NCBI RefSeq assembly: GCF_000734895.2
Contig: NZ_CP011382.1
Location: 5,434,700-5,498,699 of the forward strand
Origin: Calothrix sp. 336/3
GTDB lineage: Bacteria > Cyanobacteriota > Cyanobacteriia > Cyanobacteriales > Nostocaceae
Length of the DNA stretch: 64,000 nt
Direction: 5' to 3'
Shown here: positions 43,076 to 51,445 of the stretch, piece after piece
How positions within the stretch are numbered: the stretch's first letter is position 1
Layout: the number at the start of each line of letters is the position of its first letter
Position numbers and translations under genes: made by a program
Notes under the pieces: generated by a model
Database searches by the model: none
Told to the model about the DNA's origin: nothing
The model's input: the letters and a program-made list of their open reading frames with translations, nothing else

Positions 43076-43147
43076 TCTGCAAACCTCATCAGTATTCCTG
43101 GTTGGTACTGCTCGGATTTTGTACCTGCGATGAATCGAGGTTACCTG

Positions 43148-43999
43148 ATGATATTGCAATTAAATTTAGCTGCGATCGCCGCAGTTGCTAGTCAAGCTGC
43201 ATGGAAACGTGCCAAGCCGATTGTTTTGCGAGATGTATTCTTGCTGCCTTTAGCAGGATTTGCTGGCATACTTGCTTTGTGGTGGTTAGTGGCAACCTTT
43301 CTCACCGATTTGATGCCCACACCAGCAGAGGCATTAATTGCCAATCTTGACTATATTCTCCACCCCTTCTATCGCCGTGGTCCAGGGGATTTAGGTTTGG
43401 GTTGGTTATTACTGGCGAGTTTAAGACGAGTATTAATTGGTTTTTCTTTGGGTGCATTGGTTGCCATACCTGTGGGATTTTTAATTGGGATGTCTCGGGT
43501 GGCGATGTTAACTCTCAACCCAATTATTCAGATATTTAAGCCAGTGTCACCCTTAGCTTGGCTGCCGATTTCTTTGGCAATCTTTAATCTGGCAGATCCT
43601 TCCGCAATATTTGTAATTTTCATTACTTCCCTATGGGCAACTATCATCAACACAGCCCTAGGTGTATCTAGTGTTCCCAAGGATTACCTAGATGTGGCAA
43701 AAGTCTTAGAAATGCCACGATGGCGACAAATCATCAAAATAATTTTGCCTGCAAGTTTGCCTTACATTTTTACTGGATTACGCATTAGTTTAGGTATTGC
43801 CTGGTTGGTAATTGTCGCTGTAGAAATGTTGACAGGTGGTATAGGTATTGGCTTCTTTGTTTGGGATGAATGGAGTCGCCTGAATTTGAGTTCAGTGTTC
43901 TTAGCTGTTTTGGTAATTGGTTTGACTGGATTAATTTTGGATTACGCCGTTGGCAAAATTCAAAATCTTGTCACCCATCGCCCCATATCTGCTAATTAG
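43148..43999 (+). CDS. ABC transporter permease, NrtB/CmpB/SsuC type
   Basis: A 283-residue inner-membrane protein with about six helices. It has the binding-protein-dependent transport (EAA) loop PKDYLDVAKVLEMPRWRQIIKIILPASLPYIFTGLRI, interacting with the ATPase. It resembles nitrate (NrtB), bicarbonate (CmpB) and sulphonate (SsuC) permeases; substrate not determined. ATG 43148 is chosen because GAGGT lies six bases upstream. The longer open frame from TTG 43049 begins inside the riboswitch and is not credible. It leads a cluster with the binding protein (44102) and ATPase (45642) and is probably governed by the upstream c-di-AMP riboswitch. Confidence 0.87.
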   Translation: MILQLNLAAIAAVASQAAWKRAKPIVLRDVFLLPLAGFAGILALWWLVATFLTDLMPTPAEALIANLDYILHPFYRRGPGDLGLGWLLLASLRRVLIGFSLGALVAIPVGFLIGMSRVAMLTLNPIIQIFKPVSPLAWLPISLAIFNLADPSAIFVIFITSLWATIINTALGVSSVPKDYLDVAKVLEMPRWRQIIKIILPASLPYIFTGLRISLGIAWLVIVAVEMLTGGIGIGFFVWDEWSRLNLSSVFLAVLVIGLTGLILDYAVGKIQNLVTHRPISAN

Positions 44000-44101
44000 C
44001 AATTCGTTAAGAAATATTTTGTGTTCCCGTCTGTTCCCTGTGTGTATCCTTTTTAACTTACAACTTCGCGGTTGAGCAGATAATTTAGTGGAGTTGAAGC
44101 A

Positions 44102-45511
44102 ATGAATAGTAGTAAAAATCTCTGGAAGCGAAGAGTCTTTCTTCAGACTATGGGAGCAACTGCCGCAGGTATGACTTTAAGTTCCTGTGGAATTAATGCC
44201 AATCGCGCTCCCCAAAAATTATCTTCAGCAGCGTTGGCAATAGAACCTGTAGTTGATGCTAAGAGCTTAGAAAAACCAGATTTGACTATTGGCTATGTAC
44301 CAGTTAATGATTGCGCTCCCTTGGCGATCGCCTGGGAAAAAGGTTTTTTCCGTAAGTATGGTTTGAATGTCACTCTCAGTCGAGAAGCAAGTTGGGGTAC
44401 TTCCCGTGATGGCATCATCTTTGGACGTTTAGACGCTTCTCCCGTAGTCTGTGGTGCGGTGACAAATGCGAGAACCGGAGCGGAAGGAGCGCGTCATGCT
44501 CCCCTGTGTGCAGCAATGACAATTCACCGCCATGGTAATGCTTTGACGATGAATCGGGCAATGTGGGAGTCTGGTTTACGTCCTTGGCAAGAATATCAGG
44601 GTGATTTAGAAAGATTTGGACAGGATTTTCGCCGCTATTTTGATAGTTTAGCTCCGGAAAAACGGGTATGGGCGGTAGTCCTAAGTTCGGCAATTTACGA
44701 ATATTTTATTCGTTATTTAGCGGCGGCGGCTGGTGTTCGTCCAGATAAAGAATTTCGCATAATTATTATTCCTCCACCCCAAATGGTTGTGAATATGCGA
44801 ATTGGAGCAATGCAAGGTTACATGGTAGCAGAACCTTGGAATACAAGGGCAATTTCTGGTAATGAAAATATTGGTTTTACCTTTGCCCAAGGTAGGGAAA
44901 TTTGGCAAGGACACCCAGATAGATTATTAGCTGTCATGGAATCCTTTATTGATAAATACCCTCGTACCTATCGTTCTTTGGTGAAGGCAATGATTGAAGC
45001 CTGCCAATATTGTAGTCAACCAGAAAATCGAGAAGAAGTAGCACAACTTTTGACTAATAAATCTTTCACTGGTGCCAAACTGAAATTGACTCGTCCTGGA
45101 ATTGTAGGTGAATACAATTATGGTGGTTTTGATAATCGCTCCAGAGTAGTGAAATCATTAGACACGACAGTTTTCTACGATTTACCAGAAAATATCAAAA
45201 AAGTAGCGAATGACCATTCTACCTTTCTTTGGCAATCGGAAAGCCTATGGTTAATGACACAAGCAACTCGTTGGGGACAATTGCCTGAATTCCCGAAAAA
45301 TGCAGAGGAATTAGCCAGGAAAGCTTGGCGAACAGATTTGTATCGAGAGATTGCTGGGGAAATGGGTATTTCCTGTCCCAAGGAAGATTATAAAGTTGAA
45401 GTCGCTGAGGCATTTATAGATAAAAAAGCCTTTGATCCCAGTGACCCCATAGGCTATCTCAAAAGTTTTGAGATTCGCGCTCAGTCTCCGCAAAAATTCT
45501 TTTTATCCTGA
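44102..45511 (+). CDS. ABC transporter substrate-binding protein, NrtA/CmpA family
   Basis: A 469-residue binding protein. The N-terminus has KRRVFLQTMGATAAGMTLSS followed by CGIN: a twin-arginine (RRxFLQ) signal ending in a lipobox-like LSSC, so a Tat-exported lipoprotein. The mature part has NrtA/CmpA landmarks: TIGYVPVNDCAPLAIAWEKGFFRKYGL (about 61-87), SWGTSRDGIIFGRLDA, AMTIHRHGNALT and GYMVAEPWNTRA. This family binds nitrate/nitrite or bicarbonate; specificity residues could not be resolved by eye. It lies 102 bp after the permease. A terminator hairpin (45568-45594) separates it from the ATPase gene. Confidence 0.87.
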   Translation: MNSSKNLWKRRVFLQTMGATAAGMTLSSCGINANRAPQKLSSAALAIEPVVDAKSLEKPDLTIGYVPVNDCAPLAIAWEKGFFRKYGLNVTLSREASWGTSRDGIIFGRLDASPVVCGAVTNARTGAEGARHAPLCAAMTIHRHGNALTMNRAMWESGLRPWQEYQGDLERFGQDFRRYFDSLAPEKRVWAVVLSSAIYEYFIRYLAAAAGVRPDKEFRIIIIPPPQMVVNMRIGAMQGYMVAEPWNTRAISGNENIGFTFAQGREIWQGHPDRLLAVMESFIDKYPRTYRSLVKAMIEACQYCSQPENREEVAQLLTNKSFTGAKLKLTRPGIVGEYNYGGFDNRSRVVKSLDTTVFYDLPENIKKVANDHSTFLWQSESLWLMTQATRWGQLPEFPKNAEELARKAWRTDLYREIAGEMGISCPKEDYKVEVAEAFIDKKAFDPSDPIGYLKSFEIRAQSPQKFFLS

Positions 45512-45567
45512 AACCTAATCTGTAAGTGTTTTTATTTCTAGAAAGGCTACACAACTAAATATAAATT

Positions 45568-45594
45568 CACCAAATGATGATGTTTGGTGTTTTT
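45568..45594 (+). terminator. Intra-operon terminator/attenuator
   Basis: CACCAAA (45568-45574) / TTTGGTG (45583-45589), loop TGATGATG, followed by TTTTT. It lies 57 bases after the binding-protein stop and 48 bases before the ATPase start, in the middle of the transporter cluster. Confidence 0.65.
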
Positions 45595-45641
45595 ATCAAT
45601 AACTACAAATCATTAACCATTGATTACAGGAGTTATGAGCT

Positions 45642-46478
45642 ATGAAGTCAGCACTTCTCCCTAAAGACGACCATAATCTCAATTTACCCAATACAGAATT
45701 TCTCGAAATTAAGAACTTATACAAATTTTATCCTAAGTCAAATGGCAGTAAATCTGTCGTTTTAGATGACATCAATCTCTCAATTGGAGAGAATGAATTT
45801 ATTTCGATAATTGGTCATTCTGGTTGTGGTAAATCAACTTTAATTAAGATTGTTGCTGGTTTAGAAACAGCTTCCAGTGGAGCAGTATATTTAGAGGGAA
45901 AAGAAATTCGCAAACCTGGGGCAGAAAGGATGATGGTTTTTCAAAACTATTCACTTTTGCCTTGGTTAACTGTGCGAGAAAATATCCGCTTGGCAGTGGA
46001 TGAAGTTCTCAGAAATGCGACAAGAGCGGAGAAAGTCGGTCTTGTAAATGAGCATCTAGCAATGGTAAATTTGACTGCGGCTGCGGATAAATATCCCGAT
46101 GAGATTTCTGGGGGGATGAAACAGCGTGTAGGAATTGCTAGAGCGTTAGCTATTCGCCCAAAAATGTTATTGATGGATGAACCTTTTGGTGCTTTAGATG
46201 CTTTAACCAGAGGTAAATTACAGCGTCAGGTATTAGATATTTGGGAGAACCATCGACAAGCGGTGATGATGATTACCCATGATGTCGATGAGGCAATTTA
46301 TATGAGCGATCGCATCATCTTAATGACTAATGGTCCTGCTGCTAAAATTGGAGAAATTCTGGAAGTTCCCTTCTCCCATCCTCGGAATCGTGCTGAGATG
46401 CGTAACTCGAAAGCATATTACGAACTCCGCAATCATGCCTTGAATTTTCTGGATAAGTATTTTACGACTGACGAATAA
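45642..46478 (+). CDS. ABC transporter ATPase, NrtD/SsuB type
   Basis: A 278-residue ATPase. Walker A GHSGCGKST (about 64-72), Q-loop MVFQNYSLLPWLTVRENI, signature SGGMKQRVGIARALA (about 158-172), Walker B MLLMDEPFGALDALT, and switch His in MMITHDVDEA. The LPWLTVRENI form of the Q-loop is typical of nitrate/taurine/sulphonate-type importers. It supplies energy for the permease and binding protein upstream. There is only one ATPase, so no fused NrtC-like regulatory subunit. AGGAG about 9-13 bases before the ATG supports the start. Confidence 0.9.
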   Translation: MKSALLPKDDHNLNLPNTEFLEIKNLYKFYPKSNGSKSVVLDDINLSIGENEFISIIGHSGCGKSTLIKIVAGLETASSGAVYLEGKEIRKPGAERMMVFQNYSLLPWLTVRENIRLAVDEVLRNATRAEKVGLVNEHLAMVNLTAAADKYPDEISGGMKQRVGIARALAIRPKMLLMDEPFGALDALTRGKLQRQVLDIWENHRQAVMMITHDVDEAIYMSDRIILMTNGPAAKIGEILEVPFSHPRNRAEMRNSKAYYELRNHALNFLDKYFTTDE

Positions 46479-46516
46479 ATCCAGGAGTAAACAGTTTTCC
46501 TCATGCTCTATTTTTG

Positions 46517-46544
46517 CCGCCTATATACATAGGTGGTTTTTTTA
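46517..46544 (+). terminator. Rho-independent terminator after the ABC cluster
   Basis: CCGCCTAT (46517-46524) / ATAGGTGG (46529-46536), loop ATAC, followed by TTTTTTTATT. It is 38 bases past the ATPase stop and separates the cluster from the ion-transporter gene. Confidence 0.8.
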
Positions 46545-46588
46545 TTCTAATATGCAACAGAACCGTTATGAGTATTCGGGGCTAAATT

Positions 46589-47926
46589 ATGGAAAACTGG
46601 CAAGCTATTGTAAGCGTCGTCACCTTTGCGAGTGTCATTTTCCTAATCATGACAGAGTGGATACATTTGACGATCGCCACTCTCTTGGGAGCTTTAATAT
46701 TGGTATTTGCCAATGTTATGTCTTTACAAGACGCAATAGGTTATATCGGCAAAAGTCATGGTACTTTGGGCTTATTCTTTGGTGTTATGGTTCTAGTTCG
46801 TGCTTTTGAACCGACAAAAATCTTTGAGTATTTAGCCACCCAGATTGTCATTTTAGCCAAAGGTCAAGGGAAACGGTTATTACTGGGAATTGTGGCAATT
46901 ACAACTCCAATTTGTGCTGTTTTACCGAATGCAACAACGGTAATGTTGATTGCTCCTTTGATTCCACCGATGGCTGAGGAAGTCGGGGTGAATTTTGTGC
47001 CTTTATTAATTCTATTGGTATTTGTTGCTAATAGTGCGGGTTTATTAACTATTGTGGGAGATCCCGCTACTTATATCGTCGGGGATGCGGTGAATCTTAG
47101 CTTTACAGATTATCTAGAGCGTTTGAGTTTAGGAGGGGCGATCGCAGTTTTAACTGTTGTGTTAACTCTACCCTTTTTATTCCGCAAAATCTGGAATACC
47201 AAATTAGATAATCTCACTGATTTACCCCATCCACAAATTAATCATCCCCGTGTTTTAGCTCTAGGGGGATTACTGATTGCCTTTGTTTTACTATTCTTTG
47301 TAATTGGGGAATCTTTACCCGTTCCTGTCTCTCCAGCAGCAGTAGCTTTATTAGGAGCAGCTTTAGCTTTACTATTGTCTCATCACAGTAAAATTGACAC
47401 GGTGAATAATATTTTACGGGATGTAGATTGGAGTACTCTGATATTTTTCATGAGTATATTTGTCTTAATTGGAGGTTTGGAAAAAACTGGGGTAATTAAT
47501 TCTCTTTCTGGAGTTTTAGCAGTAGCTTTAGGAAAGAATATTTTCCTTGGTTCCTTGGTTTTAGTTTTTTTAGTTGGTATTTTGTCCAGCGTTGTTCCAA
47601 ATATCCCTTTAGTTGTGGCAATGGTTCCCCTACTCAAACAATATGTGGTGAATGTAGGTTTAGCCCCTGAGGCAATTTTGGCTGCTGATTTTCAAGGACA
47701 ATATCCTCCAGAAGTTTTACCATTATTTTATGCGATGATGTTTGGTGCAACTTTGGGAGGGAACGGAACTCTTATCGGTGCTTCATCAAATATTGTGGCA
47801 GCTGGTGTTGCTGAACAACATGGACGCAGAATTACTTTTAAAACCTTTCTACATTACGGCATTCCTGTGATGTTACTACAATTGCTAATGTCAGCAATTT
47901 ATGTCTCGGTGAGGTTCTTATTTTGA
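46589..47926 (+). CDS. ArsB/NhaD-superfamily ion transporter (SLC13-like)
   Basis: A 445-residue membrane protein with about eleven helices. It resembles the ArsB/NhaD and P-protein permeases: TEWIHLTIATLLGALILVF, NATTVMLIAPLIPPMAEEVG, FVANSAGLLTIVGDPATYIVGDA (about 149-171, the 'NxGGxxT-GDP' type half-site), IFFMSIFVLIGGLEKTG and FGATLGGNGTLIGASSNIVAAG (the second half-site). Members exchange Na+/H+, arsenite or dicarboxylates; substrate is not evident. It lies after the ABC cluster and its terminator, so it has its own promoter or is reached by readthrough. A shared role in ion balance is possible given the c-di-AMP riboswitch upstream. Confidence 0.85.
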   Translation: MENWQAIVSVVTFASVIFLIMTEWIHLTIATLLGALILVFANVMSLQDAIGYIGKSHGTLGLFFGVMVLVRAFEPTKIFEYLATQIVILAKGQGKRLLLGIVAITTPICAVLPNATTVMLIAPLIPPMAEEVGVNFVPLLILLVFVANSAGLLTIVGDPATYIVGDAVNLSFTDYLERLSLGGAIAVLTVVLTLPFLFRKIWNTKLDNLTDLPHPQINHPRVLALGGLLIAFVLLFFVIGESLPVPVSPAAVALLGAALALLLSHHSKIDTVNNILRDVDWSTLIFFMSIFVLIGGLEKTGVINSLSGVLAVALGKNIFLGSLVLVFLVGILSSVVPNIPLVVAMVPLLKQYVVNVGLAPEAILAADFQGQYPPEVLPLFYAMMFGATLGGNGTLIGASSNIVAAGVAEQHGRRITFKTFLHYGIPVMLLQLLMSAIYVSVRFLF

Positions 47927-48058
47927 ACCAAGTTTTAATTGGGAAATGGGGTAAATTTTTTGAATGGTGGTAGCCACAGATTTATCACAATTCCCAATTA
48001 CATGAAATCTCATTCCCTAACTATTGACTAGATAATTTTTCACCTTGTACTTGATTTT

Positions 48059-49510
48059 CTATATTCGCCAGTTGCGTCTCCAGAGGAAAAAATCATCCAA
48101 ATATTCTTCTAGAATTAAATTACTATTTAACTTCCTCTGTTGCCATTCCTGCACCAAATTATCTAGGATTTCCATACCTGTTATGGATGCATAATCTTGT
48201 AATTTTTGAATTTTAATACCTTTGCTCATACACAGAGCGATGATATTAATTAATTCCCTTGTTTGATTGCCAATTATCGCAGCTCCTAAAATTTCACCGT
48301 TGCGGTGGAGAATTAATTTACATAAACCTATAATATTATCGTTGATGTGGGCAGAAAGGGTATTTTTAAAATATTGTTTCAGAATAATAATATTTTTCTC
48401 AGAATATTGACGTTTTGCCTGAAATTCTATTAAACCAATTTGTCCTACCATGGGTTGAGTTGATAATGACCAAGGAATAGGATGATAATTAACTTTTTTT
48501 ATGGGAAAAAATAAGGCATTCTCTACAGCAATTTTTGCTTCATAGTTGGCGATATTTTGCAGATTATAACCACCAATAACATCTCCACAGGCATAAATAT
48601 GAGGATTGGTTGTTTGTAATTTATCGTTAACTAAGAGACGATTTTGATGCCACTTGACACCGACGCTAGGTAAATTGAGTGTATCTATATTTGCTTGTCG
48701 AGATGTGGCAATGACAATCTCATCGGTTTCTATAGCTTTATCTCCAGCTTGTAGCCACTTTTTTTGGTCAATAATTCTCACCTGGGTGACTTCTGTATTG
48801 GTGAGTAGTCTAATTCCTTCTGCTTCTAATTGTGCTTGGAGAATTCGAGAGATTTCTGCATCAATTGCAGGTAGAATTTGACCATATTTAACAATTAAAG
48901 TGACTTGGCAACCAAGACGAGATAATACTTGGGAAATTTCAATACTATCAAGAGTCCCCCCTAAAATTACCCAATCTTTTGGTAGTTGGGAGTCTCGCAA
49001 ATAATGCCAAATATTAGATGTGGTAACTTGAGGAATATCTGGAGAGATATGAATATCTGAAAATGTAGGTATGGAACCACTGGCAATGAGATATTTTCGC
49101 CCTTTGATATTACGATGGTTGACACTGAGGCTTAAGTCTGGTGCATCTTGAAAATGACCACTACCAAAGATGATATCGACTCCCGGCGTGGATAAAATTT
49201 TCTGTAAGCTGTGGTGTTTTTTTTGGGCGATCGCCACATCCACATATAGTTTGATTTCTTGCCAAGTTTGCTGATAATCCTGATTATTGTTATCTGCTTT
49301 GACTTTATCTAAGAAAGATAAACTATTTTGAATAACTTGATGAAAAATATCATAGTCAAAATAACTTTGATGCTGTTCTGGTTCAATTAAAGCAACTCTG
49401 GCTCTGGATTGACTAGCAATCAGAGCTGCATAATGGGCTGTGGAAGTCCCGCCAATAATCACAAGATCGTAATCAAGAGTCAAGTTGCTTTGCTCCAATT
49501 CAAAATTCAA
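48059..49510 (-). CDS. Pyridine nucleotide-disulphide oxidoreductase-like flavoprotein lacking the redox disulphide
   Basis: A 483-residue protein. FAD-binding GxGxxG variant at the N-terminus (DLVIIGGTSTAHYAALIAS, 15-33), NAD-binding segment WVILGGTLDSIEISQVLSRLG (about 175-195), second FAD motif THPHIYACGDVIGGYNLQNIA-like (about 302-321), and a C-terminal dimer domain. It follows the class I (lipoamide dehydrogenase/mercuric reductase) plan but has no CxxxxC after the first FAD motif and no HPTxxE at the end. It cannot do the usual dithiol chemistry; it may be an NAD(P)H:quinone-type oxidoreductase or structural. It is downstream of cobD on the same strand, 79 bp away. Confidence 0.78.
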   Translation of the reverse strand: MNFELEQSNLTLDYDLVIIGGTSTAHYAALIASQSRARVALIEPEQHQSYFDYDIFHQVIQNSLSFLDKVKADNNNQDYQQTWQEIKLYVDVAIAQKKHHSLQKILSTPGVDIIFGSGHFQDAPDLSLSVNHRNIKGRKYLIASGSIPTFSDIHISPDIPQVTTSNIWHYLRDSQLPKDWVILGGTLDSIEISQVLSRLGCQVTLIVKYGQILPAIDAEISRILQAQLEAEGIRLLTNTEVTQVRIIDQKKWLQAGDKAIETDEIVIATSRQANIDTLNLPSVGVKWHQNRLLVNDKLQTTNPHIYACGDVIGGYNLQNIANYEAKIAVENALFFPIKKVNYHPIPWSLSTQPMVGQIGLIEFQAKRQYSEKNIIILKQYFKNTLSAHINDNIIGLCKLILHRNGEILGAAIIGNQTRELINIIALCMSKGIKIQKLQDYASITGMEILDNLVQEWQQRKLNSNLILEEYLDDFFLWRRNWRI

Positions 49511-49589
49511 AAAAGGTCATGGATTTTAGTAATAGATTGTGGTGTCTTAAAAAGGCGATTTTTTCTAATTTTCTCGGAGTTATCAGCCA

Positions 49590-50723
49590 TTATCCATGAG
49601 CTAAAATTTCACGTAATCCTGTGAGTAGTTGTTGATTTTCCCCAGAGGTACGCACCGCGACTCGAAAATAATTTTCTCCGAGTTCAGGGAAACTCAAGCA
49701 GTCACGAACTAGTATTTGGTGATGCTTGAGCAGTCTTTGTTGAATTATTAAACCTGATTGTTGCGATCGCACCAGTAAAAAGTTAGCTGCACCGGGTAAG
49801 GGACACAAACCTGGGATTACTGCTAGACCTTGAAATAATTCTTCACGAGCAGTTTTGAGCCATGTCCAGGTTTGCTGTTGAAATTCTTGATCAGCAAGGG
49901 CGGCGATCGCGGCTGCCTGTGCCAAGGTATTTACTGACCAAGGATCGCGCCAAGATTGCCATTTCTGTAGACGTTCGGGATGGGCGATCGCATAACCAAT
50001 TCGCAATCCCGGCAGACTGTAAAACTTAGTTAGCGATCGCAGAATCACCAAATTCGGATGTTCTGGGACTACATCTATCAAGCTTTGCTGCTGATTTGGC
50101 TCTAGAAAGTCCATGAACGCTTCGTCCACTACGACTAAAGCAAATTTCTCTAGATAAGGCAAAATTGCGTCCTGTGCCCAAATAAACCCCGTAGGATTGT
50201 GAGGGTTATTGAGCAGTATTCCTGAGGATTGGGTAACGAGTGGTGAAAGGGAAGACAGCAGAGAGGGGAAATTACATACCCAAATATTCTTGTCTTCCCC
50301 TATTCCTCGTTTCTCCTGGGTAGGTGCGATATCAGGATTGAGCAGAGGAAACTCCAACACTTTAGCGTCGTATGCCGCTAGCGATCGCTTGTAATCGCCA
50401 AAGGCTGGAGTTATTAACACAGTGGAATGCAGTGTAGCTAGTTCCCTACCAGCCAAAGTCAATAATTCTGCCGAACCGTTACCCGGCAAAATCCACTCCG
50501 TTGGTAGGTGATGAAACTCACTCAGCACCTGCTTCAGGTGGCGATAGTCAGGATCGGGATAGTGCCGTAAATTACCCAATTGGCTAGCGATCGCCGCCAA
50601 AACACTACTAGGTGGTCCCAGGGGGCTAATACTGGCGGAGAAATCCACAATCGACTCACTCGGACATCCGGCGATCGCCGATGCCCAAGCTAAATTACCA
50701 CCGTGTGCAGGATGCTGCATCAA
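49590..50723 (-). CDS. cobD: Threonine-phosphate decarboxylase CobD
   Basis: A 377-residue PLP enzyme of aminotransferase fold type I. The N-terminus HPAHGGNLAWASAIAGCPSE (4-23) with DFSASISPLGPP is typical of CobD. The PLP lysine lies in SLTKFYSLPGLRIGYAIA, preceded by VVVDEAFMDF. The C-terminal FRVAVRTSGENQQLL holds the carboxylate-binding Arg. It makes (R)-1-aminopropan-2-yl phosphate, the linker of the cobalamin nucleotide loop. A histidinol-phosphate aminotransferase is the main alternative, but the N-terminal HGG motif argues for CobD. It starts 26 bp after HU on the same strand, so the two may be co-transcribed. Confidence 0.85.
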   Translation of the reverse strand: MMQHPAHGGNLAWASAIAGCPSESIVDFSASISPLGPPSSVLAAIASQLGNLRHYPDPDYRHLKQVLSEFHHLPTEWILPGNGSAELLTLAGRELATLHSTVLITPAFGDYKRSLAAYDAKVLEFPLLNPDIAPTQEKRGIGEDKNIWVCNFPSLLSSLSPLVTQSSGILLNNPHNPTGFIWAQDAILPYLEKFALVVVDEAFMDFLEPNQQQSLIDVVPEHPNLVILRSLTKFYSLPGLRIGYAIAHPERLQKWQSWRDPWSVNTLAQAAAIAALADQEFQQQTWTWLKTAREELFQGLAVIPGLCPLPGAANFLLVRSQQSGLIIQQRLLKHHQILVRDCLSFPELGENYFRVAVRTSGENQQLLTGLREILAHG

Positions 50724-50749
50724 AAAATAGTTCCCAGAAAAACTAGATT

Positions 50750-51034
50750 CTAAGCTTTTGGGGGTGCTACCCGTTCTCTAAACTGCTTACCCGCAGAGAA
50801 GGCAGGAACCTTAGTTGCAGGAATTTCCATTTTTTCATTGGTTTTGGGGTTGCGCCCTTCCCGGGCTTTACGTTCCCGTGATTCAAAGGAACCAAAACCG
50901 ACTAGTGTCACCTTGTCACCAGAAGAAACCGCTTCAACTATTGTTTCTAAAGCCGCAGTTAATACCGCATCAGCTTGTTTTTTAGTTACACTCGCCTTTT
51001 CTGCTACTGCATCAACTAATTCACCTTTATTCAT
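50750..51034 (-). CDS. hup: HU-family DNA-binding protein
   Basis: A 94-residue HU protein from ATG 51034, set by a perfect AAGGAG six bases upstream. It has the helical dimer part MNKGELVDAVAEKASVTKKQ, the GDKVTLVGFGSFESRERKAREGRNPKT beta arm with the DNA-intercalating Pro (NPKT) and the closing VPAFSAGKQFRERV. HU bends and compacts DNA as a dimer. In Anabaena the homologue (HanA) is required for heterocyst formation, known from mutants. The gene probably has a strong promoter in the 411-bp upstream spacer. Confidence 0.95.
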   Translation of the reverse strand: MNKGELVDAVAEKASVTKKQADAVLTAALETIVEAVSSGDKVTLVGFGSFESRERKAREGRNPKTNEKMEIPATKVPAFSAGKQFRERVAPPKA

Positions 51035-51445
51035 GTCAAACTCCTTAAGTTTTATTTTTGAGATTGTGTACAGATGCACCCTAAGGTATCACTACTTAAA
51101 TCCCTGTTTAGAGATTTACCAAAATCGCCTTTGAAAGTACTTATGCTTAAAAACGCTGCAACTCCCATCGGTTCGACTTTTCAATGAATCATTCTAAAGT
51201 GTCTGAGCCAGAAGTGAACAGGTGAAACCATTAATTTATATAGATTTGGGCATTTTTTTTGTTAAAAAGGGCATTGTTACACTAAAAACCTGCCTTTTGG
51301 TAGGGAAAAATACTTAGTGAAAACCCCCGTCATGGGGAATACATGATTGGGTAATGGGTGATGGGAAAAAGCTTATTCTCTATCCTCTATCGCCTATTTC
51401 CTATTCTCTATTCCCTAAAAATACATCTACCATTACTTCCTACTG
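51035..51445. other. Divergent spacer hup / bgtB-like
   Basis: No ORF. Near 51329-51342 stands GTC-N8-TAC, one base off the NtcA consensus GTA-N8-TAC, before the amino-acid transporter. Short CTATTCTC/CTATTTCC-like heptamer repeats occupy about 51373-51418. An AT-rich tract near 51240-51300 probably holds the hup promoter. Confidence 0.35.

Noticed and set aside
46552..46809. Plus-strand ORF overlapping the start of the ion-transporter gene
   Set aside because: It is a shifted frame of the transporter's 5' end.
51329..51342. NtcA site before the amino-acid transporter
   Set aside because: One mismatch in the GTA half-site and no well-placed -10 box, so it is mentioned only as a possibility.
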